A DNA stretch of 64,000 nt, taken from Dendrocalamus latiflorus. Lineage: Eukaryota; Streptophyta; Magnoliopsida; Poales; Poaceae. The notes under the pieces are model-generated. The model was not told the DNA's origin, ran no database searches, and worked only from the letters and a program-made list of their open reading frames with translations. Positions 1-11,077 of the stretch are shown here, one piece after another. Position numbers and translations under genes: made by a program. The stretch's first letter is position 1, and each line of letters opens with the position of its first letter. The stretch lies in the NCBI GenBank assembly GCA_017311315.1, contig CM029671.1, positions 24,494,227 to 24,558,226 on the forward strand. Direction: 5' to 3'.

Positions 1-349
1 CTCTTTTCATCGCTAGCTTCTTTTAGCTCCAAACCTCAACAATGTTCTGATGACTGCAAACTGTAATGATCTTTTAGGGAAAAAAGAAATGCAAATCATC
101 GTGTGTATTGATAAAGTGATAACCAAGCAACAGGTTCTTCATGTTCTATTTATCATGAGGTTCCTCATGCTTAGAATCCTTGCATTGTATTAATACCAAA
201 ACCTTTTTGGGAGTTAAGGCACTGTTCATTTGCGTTGTTGGGAAAATTCTGAAATTTTGTTAGAGGTAGCACTGAGAAAATACAGTGAGTGAAAATACAC
301 ATGATTGTTTTGCTGATATTGATATTTATTATATGGTTCAGGATCCTTA

Positions 350-396
350 TATTTATGTATCATCTTTTTTTGGATTCCGTTGCAATGCACGGGCAA
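350..396 (+). mobile_element. Helitron-like 3' tail remnant
   Basis: This stretch resembles the 3' end of the minus-strand Helitron at 58170-58933. Both share a T-rich run followed by GGATTCCGTTGCAATGCACGG or a close variant, the short hairpin-forming tail of grass Helitrons. The terminal CTRR is not preserved here (CTAC), and no 5' end is visible, so this is an old fragment in an intron of the amidase-like gene. Confidence 0.45.
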
Positions 397-431
397 TATA
401 CTACGAGGTTACTGACAGAGTTGTTTTGCAG

Positions 432-1482
432 CCTGAGTTGAATCTGCCTTCGCTGAAGTCTACAATGTCCATTAATAACATCAAACTAGCAAAATATGCA
501 AAGGTTAGTGGGACTGCAAGCCAATATGATAAGGGACTCTGAACATTGTGCTAACACTGCGACAAAAAACAATGGTTTAATGACAGTGCAGAGGACATCA
601 GAAGCTGCTGTGACAAAGCTCTTCAGATGCTGCACACACACTATGGCTGGGAGGTAAGAAATATTCTAAAGTGGATTGACAGAAAGAAATGTAGTGATAA
701 TTTTGTCAAGAAATCCGTGACAGCTCATGTAATTCTTACCTGAATTCGCAACGACTCCGGTGAGCTATCATTTTTTTTCAGATAAGAGTCCATCAACATT
801 AGAACTGTAATTGATTTCTTAGGATATTGCACAAATATCTTAGACACAGTAAGATCGAACTGCAAAACATGTATTCAGGAACCGTCAGATGTACTTCCAC
901 AAGGAGATCTTCAAGACAGCAGATGTCATCATCTCACCAATGACTGGGTATTTTCAGCTTTCGTCACTCGAATTAGCCACACATGCATCACTTGTCACTA
1001 AAATGTAGTACTCATCCTTCATTACCAATTCCATCTTCAGTGTGACTGCCTACACGCTGCAAGATGACGCACTAAACAGCGGTGAACTCGACTACATAAA
1101 CGGAGGTAACGAACCAGAATTCAGAAAATATTTCAGTAACTGCACGCAACATGTAAGCTAACTCTGGCATGTTGTTTCAACCAAAGCTGCGTTGATCCGG
1201 TACTCAATAGCAGGGAACTTCCTCGGTTTGCCGGCCATAACCGTCATGTTAACAGATGTCTGAACTTGTTCTACTTTCTGCAGATATAAAATCTATCTAC
1301 ACAGTGCTTAACATGACTGGCAAAACTGGTGATCAATCTATCAGGTTGGGTATGACAAAGGCGGGCTTCCCATCGGGCTTCAGTTCATCGGCAGACCGTG
1401 GTCCGAAGCGACTCTGCTCCACATAGCATTTGCAATGCATGCAAGTGAAATCAGCAATCTGTCCAAAGTTTACAGCTGCTAA
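432..1482 (+). pseudogene. Fatty acid amide hydrolase-like (amidase signature) gene, 3' exons, probably decayed
   Basis: Six plus-strand blocks read as the C-terminal part of a plant FAAH-type amidase, which hydrolyses N-acylethanolamines: 432-503, 573-653, 879-947, 1041-1105, 1187-1248 and 1345-1482. The last block contains VGYDKGGLPIGLQFIGRPW followed by SEATLL and a TAA stop, the conserved end of the family. The catalytic Ser-Ser-Lys part would lie to the left of the window. Several features suggest decay. The block at 573 is preceded by CAA instead of an AG acceptor. The conserved segment expected between 653 and 879 is nearly absent, with only a short AHVIL-like trace near 724 followed by a stop. 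The block ending at 1248 lacks a GT donor in the right phase. A Helitron-like tail lies in the intron near 350-395. The family call is firm; whether it is a pseudogene or a badly spliced gene is less certain. Confidence 0.6.
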
Positions 1483-1781
1483 AATGTGAAGATGTGTGTC
1501 AAAGAACCTGCAGTGTTCTATATCAGCTCGTCGTTTCGATCAAGTTTCCATTGAAAAGATGCCATGTCTTCGGTTAGCACAGGAGAATACTATACATCGA
1601 AAGTGAAGAAATGTAGTAAATTGTTACTTCCATTGTGTAAGAATGAGCTGGCTGCTCATTTAGCATACAGGATCTGAAAGGAAGAAAGGAAGCAAAAATA
1701 GCTCGAGTTCAGTAGCAGTTTAGGCTCAGGGAGTTCAGTTTATGTAAGCAGTAATGTGAAACGTTTTTGTGTACTGTCGTG

Positions 1782-1825
<44 letters not shown>

Positions 1826-2121
1826 TGAATTTTCATCTACATTGAGCTGTTCAATATTTGTGAAAAGGAAAGAGAAATTTAGCTGCGTCAGTAACGCGCC
1901 ACCCGAATCGGAATGTCAGCGCCATGAACGAGTGTACACATGGACCCAGACGTGGCGACAAGCTCCTCCAATTATTATTTAGCGAATGGACTATACTGCC
2001 CCAGCTGCCCATGTGCTGGGAAAGTGGGAATTACATCCTCCTCTCGGGGGCAAAACGGTCTACGAATTTAAGGGTTGCTGAAGTTTGTAAAGAAGCATGT
2101 TGAAAGTGCGACTGACATATG
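1483..2121. other. Intergenic, with an (AT)19 microsatellite
   Basis: No gene is recognised here. An uninterrupted AT dinucleotide run occupies 1784-1822. The rest is AT-rich unique-looking sequence that probably includes the 3' UTR of the amidase-like gene. Confidence 0.6.
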
Positions 2122-2290
2122 TAGGGCTGAAAATTAGCTTGAGACTCGTGAGCTGGCTCGGTTTATAACGAGCGCGAGTTGGTTCGGCTCGGGCTCGTGA
2201 ATTTTTGAGCCGAGCCGAGCCCCATTCCCAGCTCACAAAAAAACGAGCCGAGCTCGATCCGCTCGTGAGCCCGCTCACGAACCCAACTTG
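2122..2290. mobile_element. One-ended GAGCCGAGC-type hAT-like element
   Basis: It starts with TAGGGCTGAAAAT and continues with dense repeats of GAGCCGAGC and its complement. This is the same architecture as the complete hAT-like elements at 19322-20568 and 30407-30843. No matching right terminus (CAGCCCTA) or 8-bp target duplication was found, so the right half is lost or rearranged. Confidence 0.5.
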
Positions 2291-2640
2291 GCTCATGTCC
2301 ACTCTCCATAGTCACCCATGCCCCAAGCCAGGCCCAGCCGACCAGCCCACTAACATGTCGTCCCATCCCGTCCTCACTCAACTCGCACTCTCCATTGATC
2401 ACAGTCATCATTCCTCCCCCATCCCCGTCCTGATCTGGCGATCTGCATTCGGCATTCCCCATCCTCATTCCTCTTCGGCTCTCTTATCCTCGTTCCTCTC
2501 TGACTCTCCCAGTCTTTCGTTGTAGGATCAAAGATAACTAACTAGAGGGGTGGATACAAGGTTCTAAAAAATTTGCCTTCTAAAACTAATTAACATAATT
2601 TAGCTAGACACGATTTCAAAATAAAGTAAACCTATGCAAT

Positions 2641-2672
2641 TTACCGTAGCGTTAGCACGGGCACACTACTAG
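2641..2672 (+). mobile_element. Helitron 3' terminus
   Basis: The sequence shows the stem CCGT...ACGG around AGCGTTAGC, then GGCACACTACTAG followed by a host T. A short GC-rich hairpin a few bases before a CTRR end (CTAG|T) is the diagnostic 3' end of Helitrons. I could not place a convincing 5' TC end. The hAT-like fragment upstream may be inside the element or independent of it. Confidence 0.5.
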
Positions 2673-2759
2673 TGGAGAGAAAAGATTCACGGCTGTACGT
2701 GGCTTTCCTCAGACAGTCCAGCTCTCAGTTGCAGGGTTCTACGTGGTTCTTTACAATGT

Positions 2760-3668
2760 CACTACAATAGAAAAGGTCATCATAGATGGTTCAAAAACAT
2801 CATCACAGACAGGTTACACAACAAGCAAAGATCATCTATGCCTTCTCGCCCCTCTCGCCCCTGATGCAACACATGAGCTGAATATCTTTGACGACCACCA
2901 TCGTCGGCGTTGATTGAGCGTCTGCCCGGTTGGCACGAGCTAGATGCTTCTGCGTCGTCTGCAAGGAGGAGGACAGCAAGGAGGAGAACAACAAGGAAAA
3001 GGACAGCAATGAAGAGGAGACCAGCAAAGAGGCTGGATTTTGGTTATATTTATAGGGGAGGGAGAGGGAGGGAGAGGTGGGAATTCGAAATTTTTGGTGC
3101 GGGAATGGAAAGGCGGAGCTACGATTCATGGGGCTGAGAATTGACGGGCCCAGCGGTCAGATTATCACATACGGTTCTATATATAGAACCGTCTGTGAAT
3201 TGGAGCACAAAGTTTATATACCGATGCAATATAAACAACTAGTCTGAAAAGATAAAATAGCAAAGGTTTATATAGTTTATATATACTCATTTGAAAGGTT
3301 TCGACGAGATCTATAACTTTGCAGTTGAAGAAAAATCCAAATTCCAAAAATAAAACCAAGAAAAAGGGCAAAAACAGAAACCAAAAACTTGCGACGCAGG
3401 TTTAGGTCCAAAGATGGCCGATTTTCGGGGTCTTGGAGAGTGACTGGCACAAGCTGGTTGTTTTTTGGATCGGGCTCGTCGTTAGCTTTTCAACGAGTAT
3501 AAAAACGTCGAAAACGAACACCGTATGCAAAAGTTATGCCCGTTTTACTGAAGGTGTCTCAAAACTGAACCATACTCGGACTTAAGCGGGAAAATATGAA
3601 ATTTTGAGGGATTGCAAGGCGGGAAACGTATCACAGACGGGTTTTATTATAAAACCGTCTGTTATACT
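2760..3668. mobile_element. Short non-autonomous CACTA element, right end abuts Copia
   Basis: The left end is CACTACAATAGAAAAGG. It is followed by subterminal repeats of the form ATCATAGATGGTT and ATCACAGACAGGTT, arranged as in CACTA (En/Spm) elements. The right end carries the inverted repeats GACGGGTTTTATTATAAAAC and CCGTCTGTTATACTAG, which is two bases short of a full TAGTG terminus. The next base belongs to the Copia sequence. No transposase is encoded. The inverted repeat around 3165-3200 (GACGGTTCTATATATAGAAC then CGTCTGTGA) is another subterminal palindrome. Confidence 0.65.
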
Positions 3669-4162
3669 AGAATATCAGAAGCAACTCGGGACAAATGATC
3701 AAAGCCTATATGACCAAGTCTCCTATGCCAGAAAGAAAGGTCGCGGGACTCAGAAGCAACTAAACACCTGAGAGGATCGCCAGAAGACTCAGAAAAATTA
3801 GCACGAAAGATCCTCCCATAACGAGAAATCCCGCAAACCAGACTACCCGAAGAATCAAGAATTTTACAAGCATTTTTCTTAAAACTCACCTCGAAACCGT
3901 CATCGGTAAGCTGAGAAACTGAAAGCAAATTGTACTGCAGCTTACTAACCAAGGCTACATCTTTCAAAATGAAAGAATCATTAATGCGCACAGTACCTTT
4001 GGCGATGACGCGCCCAGATGAAGCATCTCCGAAGGTGATCGTCTCATCACCTGGAGCACGGGCAAGGGAAGAAAACCAACAGGAATCTCCGGTCATGTGT
4101 CGTGAACACCCGGAGTCTACGAGCCAAACCTTTCCCTTCCCTGCCCGGCGAACCTGAGTCAA
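3662..4162 (-). pseudogene. Copia protease and GAG-pre-integrase fragment
   Basis: The translation contains VWLVDSGCSRHMTG, the aspartic protease active-site motif of Copia (D-S-G), and further on SFWHRRLGHIGFDHLSRV, the GAG-pre-integrase motif. It begins in the -1 frame relative to gag, overlapping the gag stop by four bases at 4159-4162. This frame has no ATG at its start, so expression would need a frameshift; alternatively a single indel has split a once continuous gag-pol. The frame ends after DILV because the sequence passes into the CACTA terminus. Everything downstream in pol is absent. Confidence 0.8.
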
Positions 4163-7101
4163 ACAGAGAGTAAAGTCTCAGTACTGGGGTAAATCAAGAG
4201 AGATTTTGGCACCCAATACTGAACAACACGTCGAGCAGATGAAGTAGTCAAGCACGACTGACCTCTATCTACCCTACGCTCTCTGTCACTCAAAGCAGAA
4301 GGTCTGTGAGCAGACCTGAAGCTGTTGCGGGGTCCGACTGCTACGGGAGAGCGAGTCCGAACACCGGCAACACGCTGATCACGCCGCGGGTAGCTATCTC
4401 GATGGGGGAAACGAGATCTACCCTCAGGACGGCGGAAGTCACGACCAGAAGCAGCATGAGGACGAAAAACAGAAGACTCAGAAAAACCAAGTCCTCGATG
4501 CTGCCCAAACTCCGTAACAGGAGCAAACCTAGACCTCGTGTTGGTCTTAGGTGCACTCAGGATCTGGGGCTGACCCTGAATACCCCTAAGAGACTCAACA
4601 CGGTCTCTACGCGCGATCTTGGCGCGCCTGAAGCATCGATCAACCGTGTGTCCATCCTTCTGACAGAAGGTGCAGTGATACTTCATCCTCGGAGAGGTAG
4701 AAGTAGCACGGTCAGGCTTCGCCTTCTGAGAGGTCGAAGCAACAGGAGCAATCACCTTGCTGTCAGAAATCCCCTGGACATAGCCCGCTGACTTAAATTG
4801 GACTTTCTCGGTCCTGGGCTCGGTCTCGATCACACCTGGTGCTATGGGTCTGAGCACGGCAGGTGGATGCTTCCTCATGTCCTCATAATAATCATATCCT
4901 AGACCCTGATTAAATTTGCAAATTTTAGACTGGTCCAGAATAAGATTAAGTTTCTTCTTGCCGCCTACAAATCTCTCGAGAGTGTTCATAAGGTACTGAC
5001 ACTCCCGAAAGAGAGAGATGCAAGAAGAGCAGGGGGAAGAGGGAACAGCAGGAGGTAAGGGAGCAGATGAAGAACCAACAGCAGAGGAAAGAATGGCTTG
5101 TGCACGCACAGCCGACTCTGAATGGACAGTCCTACTGCTAGCCAGTTGGTTCGCGTCGCTAAGCGTCTCTACCTTACCCTGGGGCTTCTCCCCCTCAGCA
5201 GCAATCACATCACAACCAGTTGGTGCCTTCACTAGTTGGTCCTTAGTTAGCTTCACACATTTGTCATTCAAAGCAATGAGTTCAAGTTTTAGTTTATCAC
5301 AGCTAGTGCAAGGTGAGCTAACAGGATCCTTAGTCGCAAATTGAGCCATTTTCATATTAGTGTCAATCATTTCTTGAAATTGTTTTGAGACAGATTCAAG
5401 TTCAGCAGTTAGCTTAGGACAGTTCAAACATGAATCAATGGGCTCAAGCAATGAAGCACGCAACTCAGCAATCTTGTGATCTGCCCGTTTTAGGTTCATC
5501 TTCAATCTATTGCAGTTTTCACAAGACTCGGGCAGATCTAACAGCATGGTGTAAAGACCTCTAAACGCATTGTCCTTATCCTCACATGAGGTGCATGCAA
5601 TAGTCTCGACAGTAGTAGATGAAATAGGCGCTACTCTACTCATCTCAAGCTCAGCAAGCAGACTAATGTTCTCCACCTTAACAATATCAAGCTCAGAGGA
5701 CAAACTATCATGCGAGGTCCTTAGTTTCTCCAAATCAGCCAGCAAAGCAAAGCATGTATCACAATTATCACTAGGAGGATCAGATGTAAGAGCAATAATC
5801 TCTAGTGACAATCTATCTATCTCCTTCTCCAACTCAGTACACCTAGCTCTAGCTCTAGCATGAAAACCACCTAGCTTAAGAAAAGCTTGATTGAGCTGGT
5901 CGTAGGTGGGACTTACCTCGTCTGAGTCGGAGTACAGCTCGCTGTCGCTGAGTTCGCCTTCGAGGGCCATGAAGCACATGCCGGAGAAGTCGTCGCCGCC
6001 ATCCTTGGGCTCTTGGTCACCCGTCCCGTCGTCGTCGCTCCATCCCTCCACCTCGCTGAGGTCGAGGTCGTCGAAAGCGGTGAGGACGCGGTGGAAGAGC
6101 TTCTTGGCCTTCCCGAAGTTGCGGAACTTCTTCTTTCCCGGCATCTGAACTGGAGGCTTCTTGTTGCGGTTCTTGTCGGAGTAGTCGATCTTGCCCGAAC
6201 CGCCGAAATCAGCTTTGCCCTTCTCCAGTTTGGGGCAGTTTGCCCGAATGTGGTTGGGGCCACCACACTCGAAGCAAATCACGGGTCCGCCTCTCTTTCT
6301 GTCTCTCCTACCCTTGTAGGCATGGGAAAACCTTCGGGCAAGGAGGGCCAGTTGCTCATCCGCAAGCTGCTCTAACTGATCATCAGTTACGTCACAGAGA
6401 GCAGCAAGGGAGAATCCACAAAGAGAACCAGCGGAAGAGGAACCAGAAGCCAACGTGGGATCTGTGACCAAAGCCATCGACTGTGACTTCGACCTACGAG
6501 AGACAACGTCAATCTCGTGAGTCTTGAGGCGCGAGTACAGCGCGTCAAGAGTCAAGGTCGAGAGGTCTGTCGTGTCTTTGATGGTGGTCACTTTCATTTC
6601 CCAAACACGCAGATCGAGAGCCGCAAGCATCTGTCGAGCATTATCCGAGTCGGGGTATGTGAGACCGACTGCTCGGAGGCTGCTCAAGATCTTGTGGAAG
6701 CGCGCAAAGCACTCATCTAGGGACTCACCAGCAAGCATCTCGAATTTGTTGTATTCTCGCTTGAACTGGTCCTGTCGGACTGTCTTGATCTGGGTGGTAC
6801 CCTCATGGTATGCATCGAGAGTCACCCAGATGTCGAAAGCCGACGAAAGATGAGAGATGCGATCAAACTCGCTTCGGCTCAACCCCTGGATTATGATGTT
6901 CCTTGCCTTAGCATTCGCCTCGACATCAGTCATGTTCCCGACATTGATGTCCTCATCGGCAGGAACAACAAACCGTACTTTCACCTTCCGCCAGATAGCG
7001 TACCCCTGAGCCTGGATGTATGTCTCCATTCGGCTCTTCCAGAAGGGGTAGTCCATGCCATCGAAAACGGGCGGCTTGGTGGAGTACTTGTCCGTCGCCA
7101 T
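4159..7101 (-). CDS. Copia gag protein, unusually long (980 aa)
   Basis: The frame opens 38 nt downstream of the primer binding site. Residues 1-200 resemble the UBN2-type gag of plant Copia elements. A CCHC zinc knuckle lies at 276-289 (CFECGGPNHIRANC). Residues about 400-720 form an acidic, leucine-rich coiled-coil-like region punctuated by repeated CxxC pairs (CDTC, CTSC, CENC, CLNC, CTSC, CSSC). A GLGY motif follows, and a second zinc knuckle lies at 810-823 (CTFCQKDGHTVDRC). The C-terminus is basic and Arg/Ser-rich. Copia gags are usually about 300-450 aa, so this long form marks a distinct family. The reading frame is open throughout, which suggests a fairly young insertion. Confidence 0.85.
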   Translation of the reverse strand: MATDKYSTKPPVFDGMDYPFWKSRMETYIQAQGYAIWRKVKVRFVVPADEDINVGNMTDVEANAKARNIIIQGLSRSEFDRISHLSSAFDIWVTLDAYHEGTTQIKTVRQDQFKREYNKFEMLAGESLDECFARFHKILSSLRAVGLTYPDSDNARQMLAALDLRVWEMKVTTIKDTTDLSTLTLDALYSRLKTHEIDVVSRRSKSQSMALVTDPTLASGSSSAGSLCGFSLAALCDVTDDQLEQLADEQLALLARRFSHAYKGRRDRKRGGPVICFECGGPNHIRANCPKLEKGKADFGGSGKIDYSDKNRNKKPPVQMPGKKKFRNFGKAKKLFHRVLTAFDDLDLSEVEGWSDDDGTGDQEPKDGGDDFSGMCFMALEGELSDSELYSDSDEVSPTYDQLNQAFLKLGGFHARARARCTELEKEIDRLSLEIIALTSDPPSDNCDTCFALLADLEKLRTSHDSLSSELDIVKVENISLLAELEMSRVAPISSTTVETIACTSCEDKDNAFRGLYTMLLDLPESCENCNRLKMNLKRADHKIAELRASLLEPIDSCLNCPKLTAELESVSKQFQEMIDTNMKMAQFATKDPVSSPCTSCDKLKLELIALNDKCVKLTKDQLVKAPTGCDVIAAEGEKPQGKVETLSDANQLASSRTVHSESAVRAQAILSSAVGSSSAPLPPAVPSSPCSSCISLFRECQYLMNTLERFVGGKKKLNLILDQSKICKFNQGLGYDYYEDMRKHPPAVLRPIAPGVIETEPRTEKVQFKSAGYVQGISDSKVIAPVASTSQKAKPDRATSTSPRMKYHCTFCQKDGHTVDRCFRRAKIARRDRVESLRGIQGQPQILSAPKTNTRSRFAPVTEFGQHRGLGFSESSVFRPHAASGRDFRRPEGRSRFPHRDSYPRRDQRVAGVRTRSPVAVGPRNSFRSAHRPSALSDRERRVDRGQSCLTTSSARRVVQYWVPKSLLIYPSTETLLSV

Positions 7102-7138
7102 GGCTCTTGAGACCGGTTAAGATCTATGAATTAGAGCT

Positions 7139-7155
7139 AACCGGCTCTGATACCA
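7139..7155 (-). promoter_or_regulatory. Primer binding site for initiator tRNA-Met
   Basis: The minus strand reads TGGTATCAGAGCCGGTT two bases after the LTR end, complementary to the 3' end of initiator tRNA-Met. This is the usual Copia primer. Confidence 0.9.
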
Positions 7156-7157
7156 TT

Positions 7158-9340
7158 TGAAGGACCGAAATGGCCGACAGAGGGGGGGTGAATGTCGATC
7201 ACAAAAAATTTATCCCCTACAAGTACTCAAAAGCTCAACTCTCCGGTAGCTATTAGAAAGCTACGAAGAAGATAAACTTAAGCTTACAAAGATCGAAGAG
7301 CTAAAACGGAAGACACGGTAGGAAAATATCAGAGAGTCGCTACCACGGCAAAAGGATTAGCGGAAATCGCTGCCATGGCAAAGAAGCAGCAGCAAGAGTT
7401 GTCACGGCAGAGGACCAGCAAGAATTGCTACCACGGCAAGGAAAACCGGCTGTCACGGCTGCCACGGCAAAGAAAATCGAAAAATTCCTACCAGCCGAAC
7501 TGCACTAAAGTGAAGGACTAACAAGGGAGCCTGAATCAGAGCATTCGGCAAGGAGGAATGAGTACTTGCTGCACAAGGTGACGTGCAGATTACAGCTGCA
7601 TGCAGACCCCCAAAAAAATGAATAGGAACTAAGAACCAAGGATGGAACTGCTACCGAAAGCTTAGGAAATTTGCTGCTCAAAGTATCATGCAGATTGCTG
7701 AACTCTGAATCAAGCACTGTCCAAATAGATGAAGTGCTACAGCTGGACTGCACTCAACCGAAATGAACCAAGCACTTGCCATGACCGAAAAAAGGAATGC
7801 TACAGCCTAGATTTTCAGAAATTTTGCCAAAAACAAGAGAAGGGAAGAAATGCTTCAAAGCCTTTTAAGACAAAACTTCAAGGGACTAAACTAAGCACAT
7901 CTGAGGAGACAAACTACAAAAAAAAATTCAACTGAAACCTTAGAATTTCAGATTTGAGGCCACAATCTGAAAATTACAGAGACTTGACAAAAATCCCAAT
8001 TTCTCCTAAACCTTTGATCCTTTACACATGGCATTTTGAGGATATATTAGCAATCACCTCAGGAGCCCAAACCTCAAATATCATGCCAACTTGAGAGGAG
8101 AAAAGAGAAATAAACCAAAACCCTAGAATTGACTGGAAGCTTCAGAGAGAGAACCAAAAACTCAAATTCCCATCAAACACTTGAATCTTTGGCCATGAGA
8201 TTTTGCAGATAGCTAACTAATAGCCTCTGAATACTCCATGCCAAATTTCAAGTCACTTAGCAAAGGGAAACACAGGGAGCACCAAAACCCTAGAACCAGA
8301 GTTCATGAACAGAGGGAGGCCAAAAATGAAATCCTGAAATCAAACTTGATTTGCTCTTGGAATTAGCTAGTCAAATGACTTTTGAGCATCACCCATGTCA
8401 TAGCAACCCATTTTGGTACTCCTCAGCAACAAGGAACTCAAGAATAAAAAAGTCAAGAAATCACTCAAAGAATGAACGAAGAACAGAGAAGAGCTCGGGA
8501 AGAAAACTTCAGATTTCATTCATTCCATCACAAGGAATATAGAGGAGTCCCCATACCCCGTCTTGATACAAAGGAATGATTACAAACTCTCCACTCAAAC
8601 CATCCTCTCCCTCTCTACTCAAGAACACACCTCATGAACACAAGAGGGAGGAAGAACACACTCTGTTCTATCACCTAGAAACCATCGATGAAGAGGACAA
8701 CCAGAGGGAGCACACTCTGCCTCTCCACCAACTCACAACCACTAAAGAGCAAAGGGGAGACACCCTTCCCAAAGCCTCTTTTGACTAGTGTAAACCCTAT
8801 TTCCCTCCAAAATGCTCAAGTGGGCATGCAGCCCCTCCTCTCCTTTTATAGCCTTGGCTAACGGGTCTCCGCCCCGTTACGCCTGCTAAATCCAACGGCA
8901 CCCGCTCCCGCTTGTGCAGCCTCGCGAATTTCCCGATTCGCCCCTCCTGCACCTTCCGGGAAGCTTCCGCGCTCCTTGCCCCGCACGCCTCGCAACCACC
9001 TCGAGTCCACGTCGTCTTCGACACATCCTGACCGTTCTGACCTCAGCGCCACCTGCGCCTAGTCCGGTCCACCGTGTCTCGCCACGACTCCACTCGACGT
9101 CCTGCAGCCACACAGACAAGAAAACACGTCACATAGCACCGCTCGATACATGAAAGCGTAAATACCATTACACTTACCACATATGAAGCCCAAACCTGTC
9201 AAAACATTAGAATATCCATCCTAAGCCCAAATGACCAGGTTTGACCAAAGTCCGACCGAGCCCGTTGCCCACGCAACGACTCGACTCCGAACCACTCAAA
9301 CCAAACTCGACTGACATAAACCCTTGTCAATTACTCATCA
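7158..9340 (-). repeat. 5' LTR of the Copia element
   Basis: On the minus strand it starts TGATGAGTAATTGACAAGGG and ends CGGTCCTTCA next to the primer binding site, giving TG...CA ends and a length of about 2,183 bp. A stretch at about 7310-7490 repeats a CCACGGCAA motif. The outer boundary is inferred from the TG dinucleotide and a remembered grass LTR start, because no second LTR is present in the window for comparison. Confidence 0.7.
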
Positions 9341-10025
9341 CTCTCATGGAGCACGACCACATGGTCTCTCAACATTGGTGATGCATACGACAGGTTTGTG
9401 TGTACTTGAGCCTGCTCTTTGCCAAAACATGAGGTGAGGCAAAGATAGGGATAGGGGTCTCAGAGATTGTTTTGAGTTGGACAGACTTTGGGCCGAATGG
9501 AAAAGATTTGACAAGTTTAAGATCACTTTAAACGAGATAGTGTTGATTATAGTATAGAAAAAGGGCTTGGGACAGGCAACCTTATAATTCCATTACAGTT
9601 TGCTCGACCTAATTGACGCTGCTTAAATATTGGAGATTAGGCGTGCATGGTTCAACACTAGAAATTTAAATATATTGAGATGTTGAACATGGCATTACTG
9701 CTTCAAAATTACATTTTTGAATGATTGAGCTAGGTTAGTGAAGCATAGGCCCTTATTGTCCATGTTCTTAAAAAAAATAGTGCAGACCGTCAGTCTTTCA
9801 TGCGGGCAAACTGATAGGAGCACTTGCATTTGCCCTCCCTGCTGATGCATTGCATACCGTCCGTATATCACTGTAAGAGGCTAGTGTTTGGCACTAAATG
9901 CTACAGTTGTGATTGTTAGACTCGGAGTTGAATTGTCCGCATCATGCACGCCGAAAGTCTGCATGCCTGATTTTAGGATCAGCAAGCCTCCGACGGCTAG
10001 ATTGTTTGGTGAGGCTGTAAATACC
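9341..10025. other. Intergenic, nothing recognised
   Basis: No gene, tRNA or transposon terminus was recognised between the Copia LTR and the tandem duplication. Open frames here are short and have no familiar motifs. Confidence 0.5.
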
Positions 10026-11077
10026 CTCTTGAAGGCAGGCTTGCCCCCTCTCTTGGCATTTCATTTCCATACACTTGAGTTGCAGCAAGCCTTCTCCTAT
10101 CTTGAACATTCATTTCACTCATGTGAGAGCAAATTTGAGAGTAAGATTGCATTGTGTTGCATTGATTGAGCTTCTTGGCTCTTGTGTAGAATAGTGCTCT
10201 TGTGTTGAGTTTGAGTTTTAACTCGTTTGCACTTTTTTAGCCTCTCATTTATCTGGTTTTTATTTCTTGTAGGGTTTTGAGGTTATTTGTCTTTGTTAGT
10301 TGGTTTGGAGGAGTTTGAATTTTCCACTACCACATAAAAGGGCTATCATAGACGGTTCAAAACTGTTATCACAGACGATTTCTAACCTGTCTAAATTTAT
10401 ATGTCTGTGATAACAAGTGGATATCATAGACGGCTCTCGAATCGTCTATGATAAATTACAACATAAACGGTTTTTCAAAAAAACCATATATAATATGTAA
10501 GATATCACAGAGGGTTCTTAAACATAGCAGTTTGTAATAGTCTATTATCATAAATTGTTCTAGTTAAGAACCTTTTATGATTGCGTTCTTGCGTTCGCAT
10601 AAATAGGTCTCCTTCAGTTCATCAACATTTTCTAATTGCGATATAAAACAATGTAATCAGAGAATGCAGATAAATCAAAGTAGGCCTATTTATGAGAACA
10701 AGTTCATTGTGCAATAAACTTTGGTGACATGCCTTCATCCTGCAATAAAACATGAATTTCAACCAGAGCTAAAACCCTAGCCATTCATCAATCATCAAGA
10801 ACTAAGGTATCAACAATTAATTTTCACACGCATGAGCATCAAGATTTACATGGTCGAAACCCTAACCATCCAACAATTTCAGATGAGGGATATATCACCG
10901 CTGATGAAGAAGAGGGGGAGGCAGTGTCACCGTTGTGTCACGACAATGATACTGTACAAGTCACTCTTACGACACTTAGGACAGGAGTGTCATGTGCAGT
11001 GAACCGTGGCATCACAACTGGAGGTAGAGGAGCTCACAGCGGTAGTCGGTGTTGTTAAGAGGACGGGGCGCTTCGGT
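10026..11077. repeat. Tandem duplication, copy 1
   Basis: This block recurs at 11096-12147 with a period of 1,070 bp. By eye I find one difference (T at 10471, G at 11541). Between the copies lie 18 bp (11078-11095) that repeat 11060-11077 in part and 11051-11068 exactly, a templated filler. The unit contains the CACTA left terminus at 10325. Confidence 0.9.

Larger units (their letters stand above)
3669..9340 (-). mobile_element. Truncated Ty1/Copia LTR retrotransposon
   Basis: Read on the minus strand, the order is a 2.2-kb 5' LTR (9340-7158), a tRNA-Met primer binding site, a long gag, then protease and the GAG-pre-integrase domain. Protease before integrase is the Copia order. The element stops inside the GAG-pre-integrase region at about 3669, where a CACTA terminus begins. 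Integrase, reverse transcriptase, RNase H and the 3' LTR are missing from the window. The element cannot be autonomous as it stands. Confidence 0.85.
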
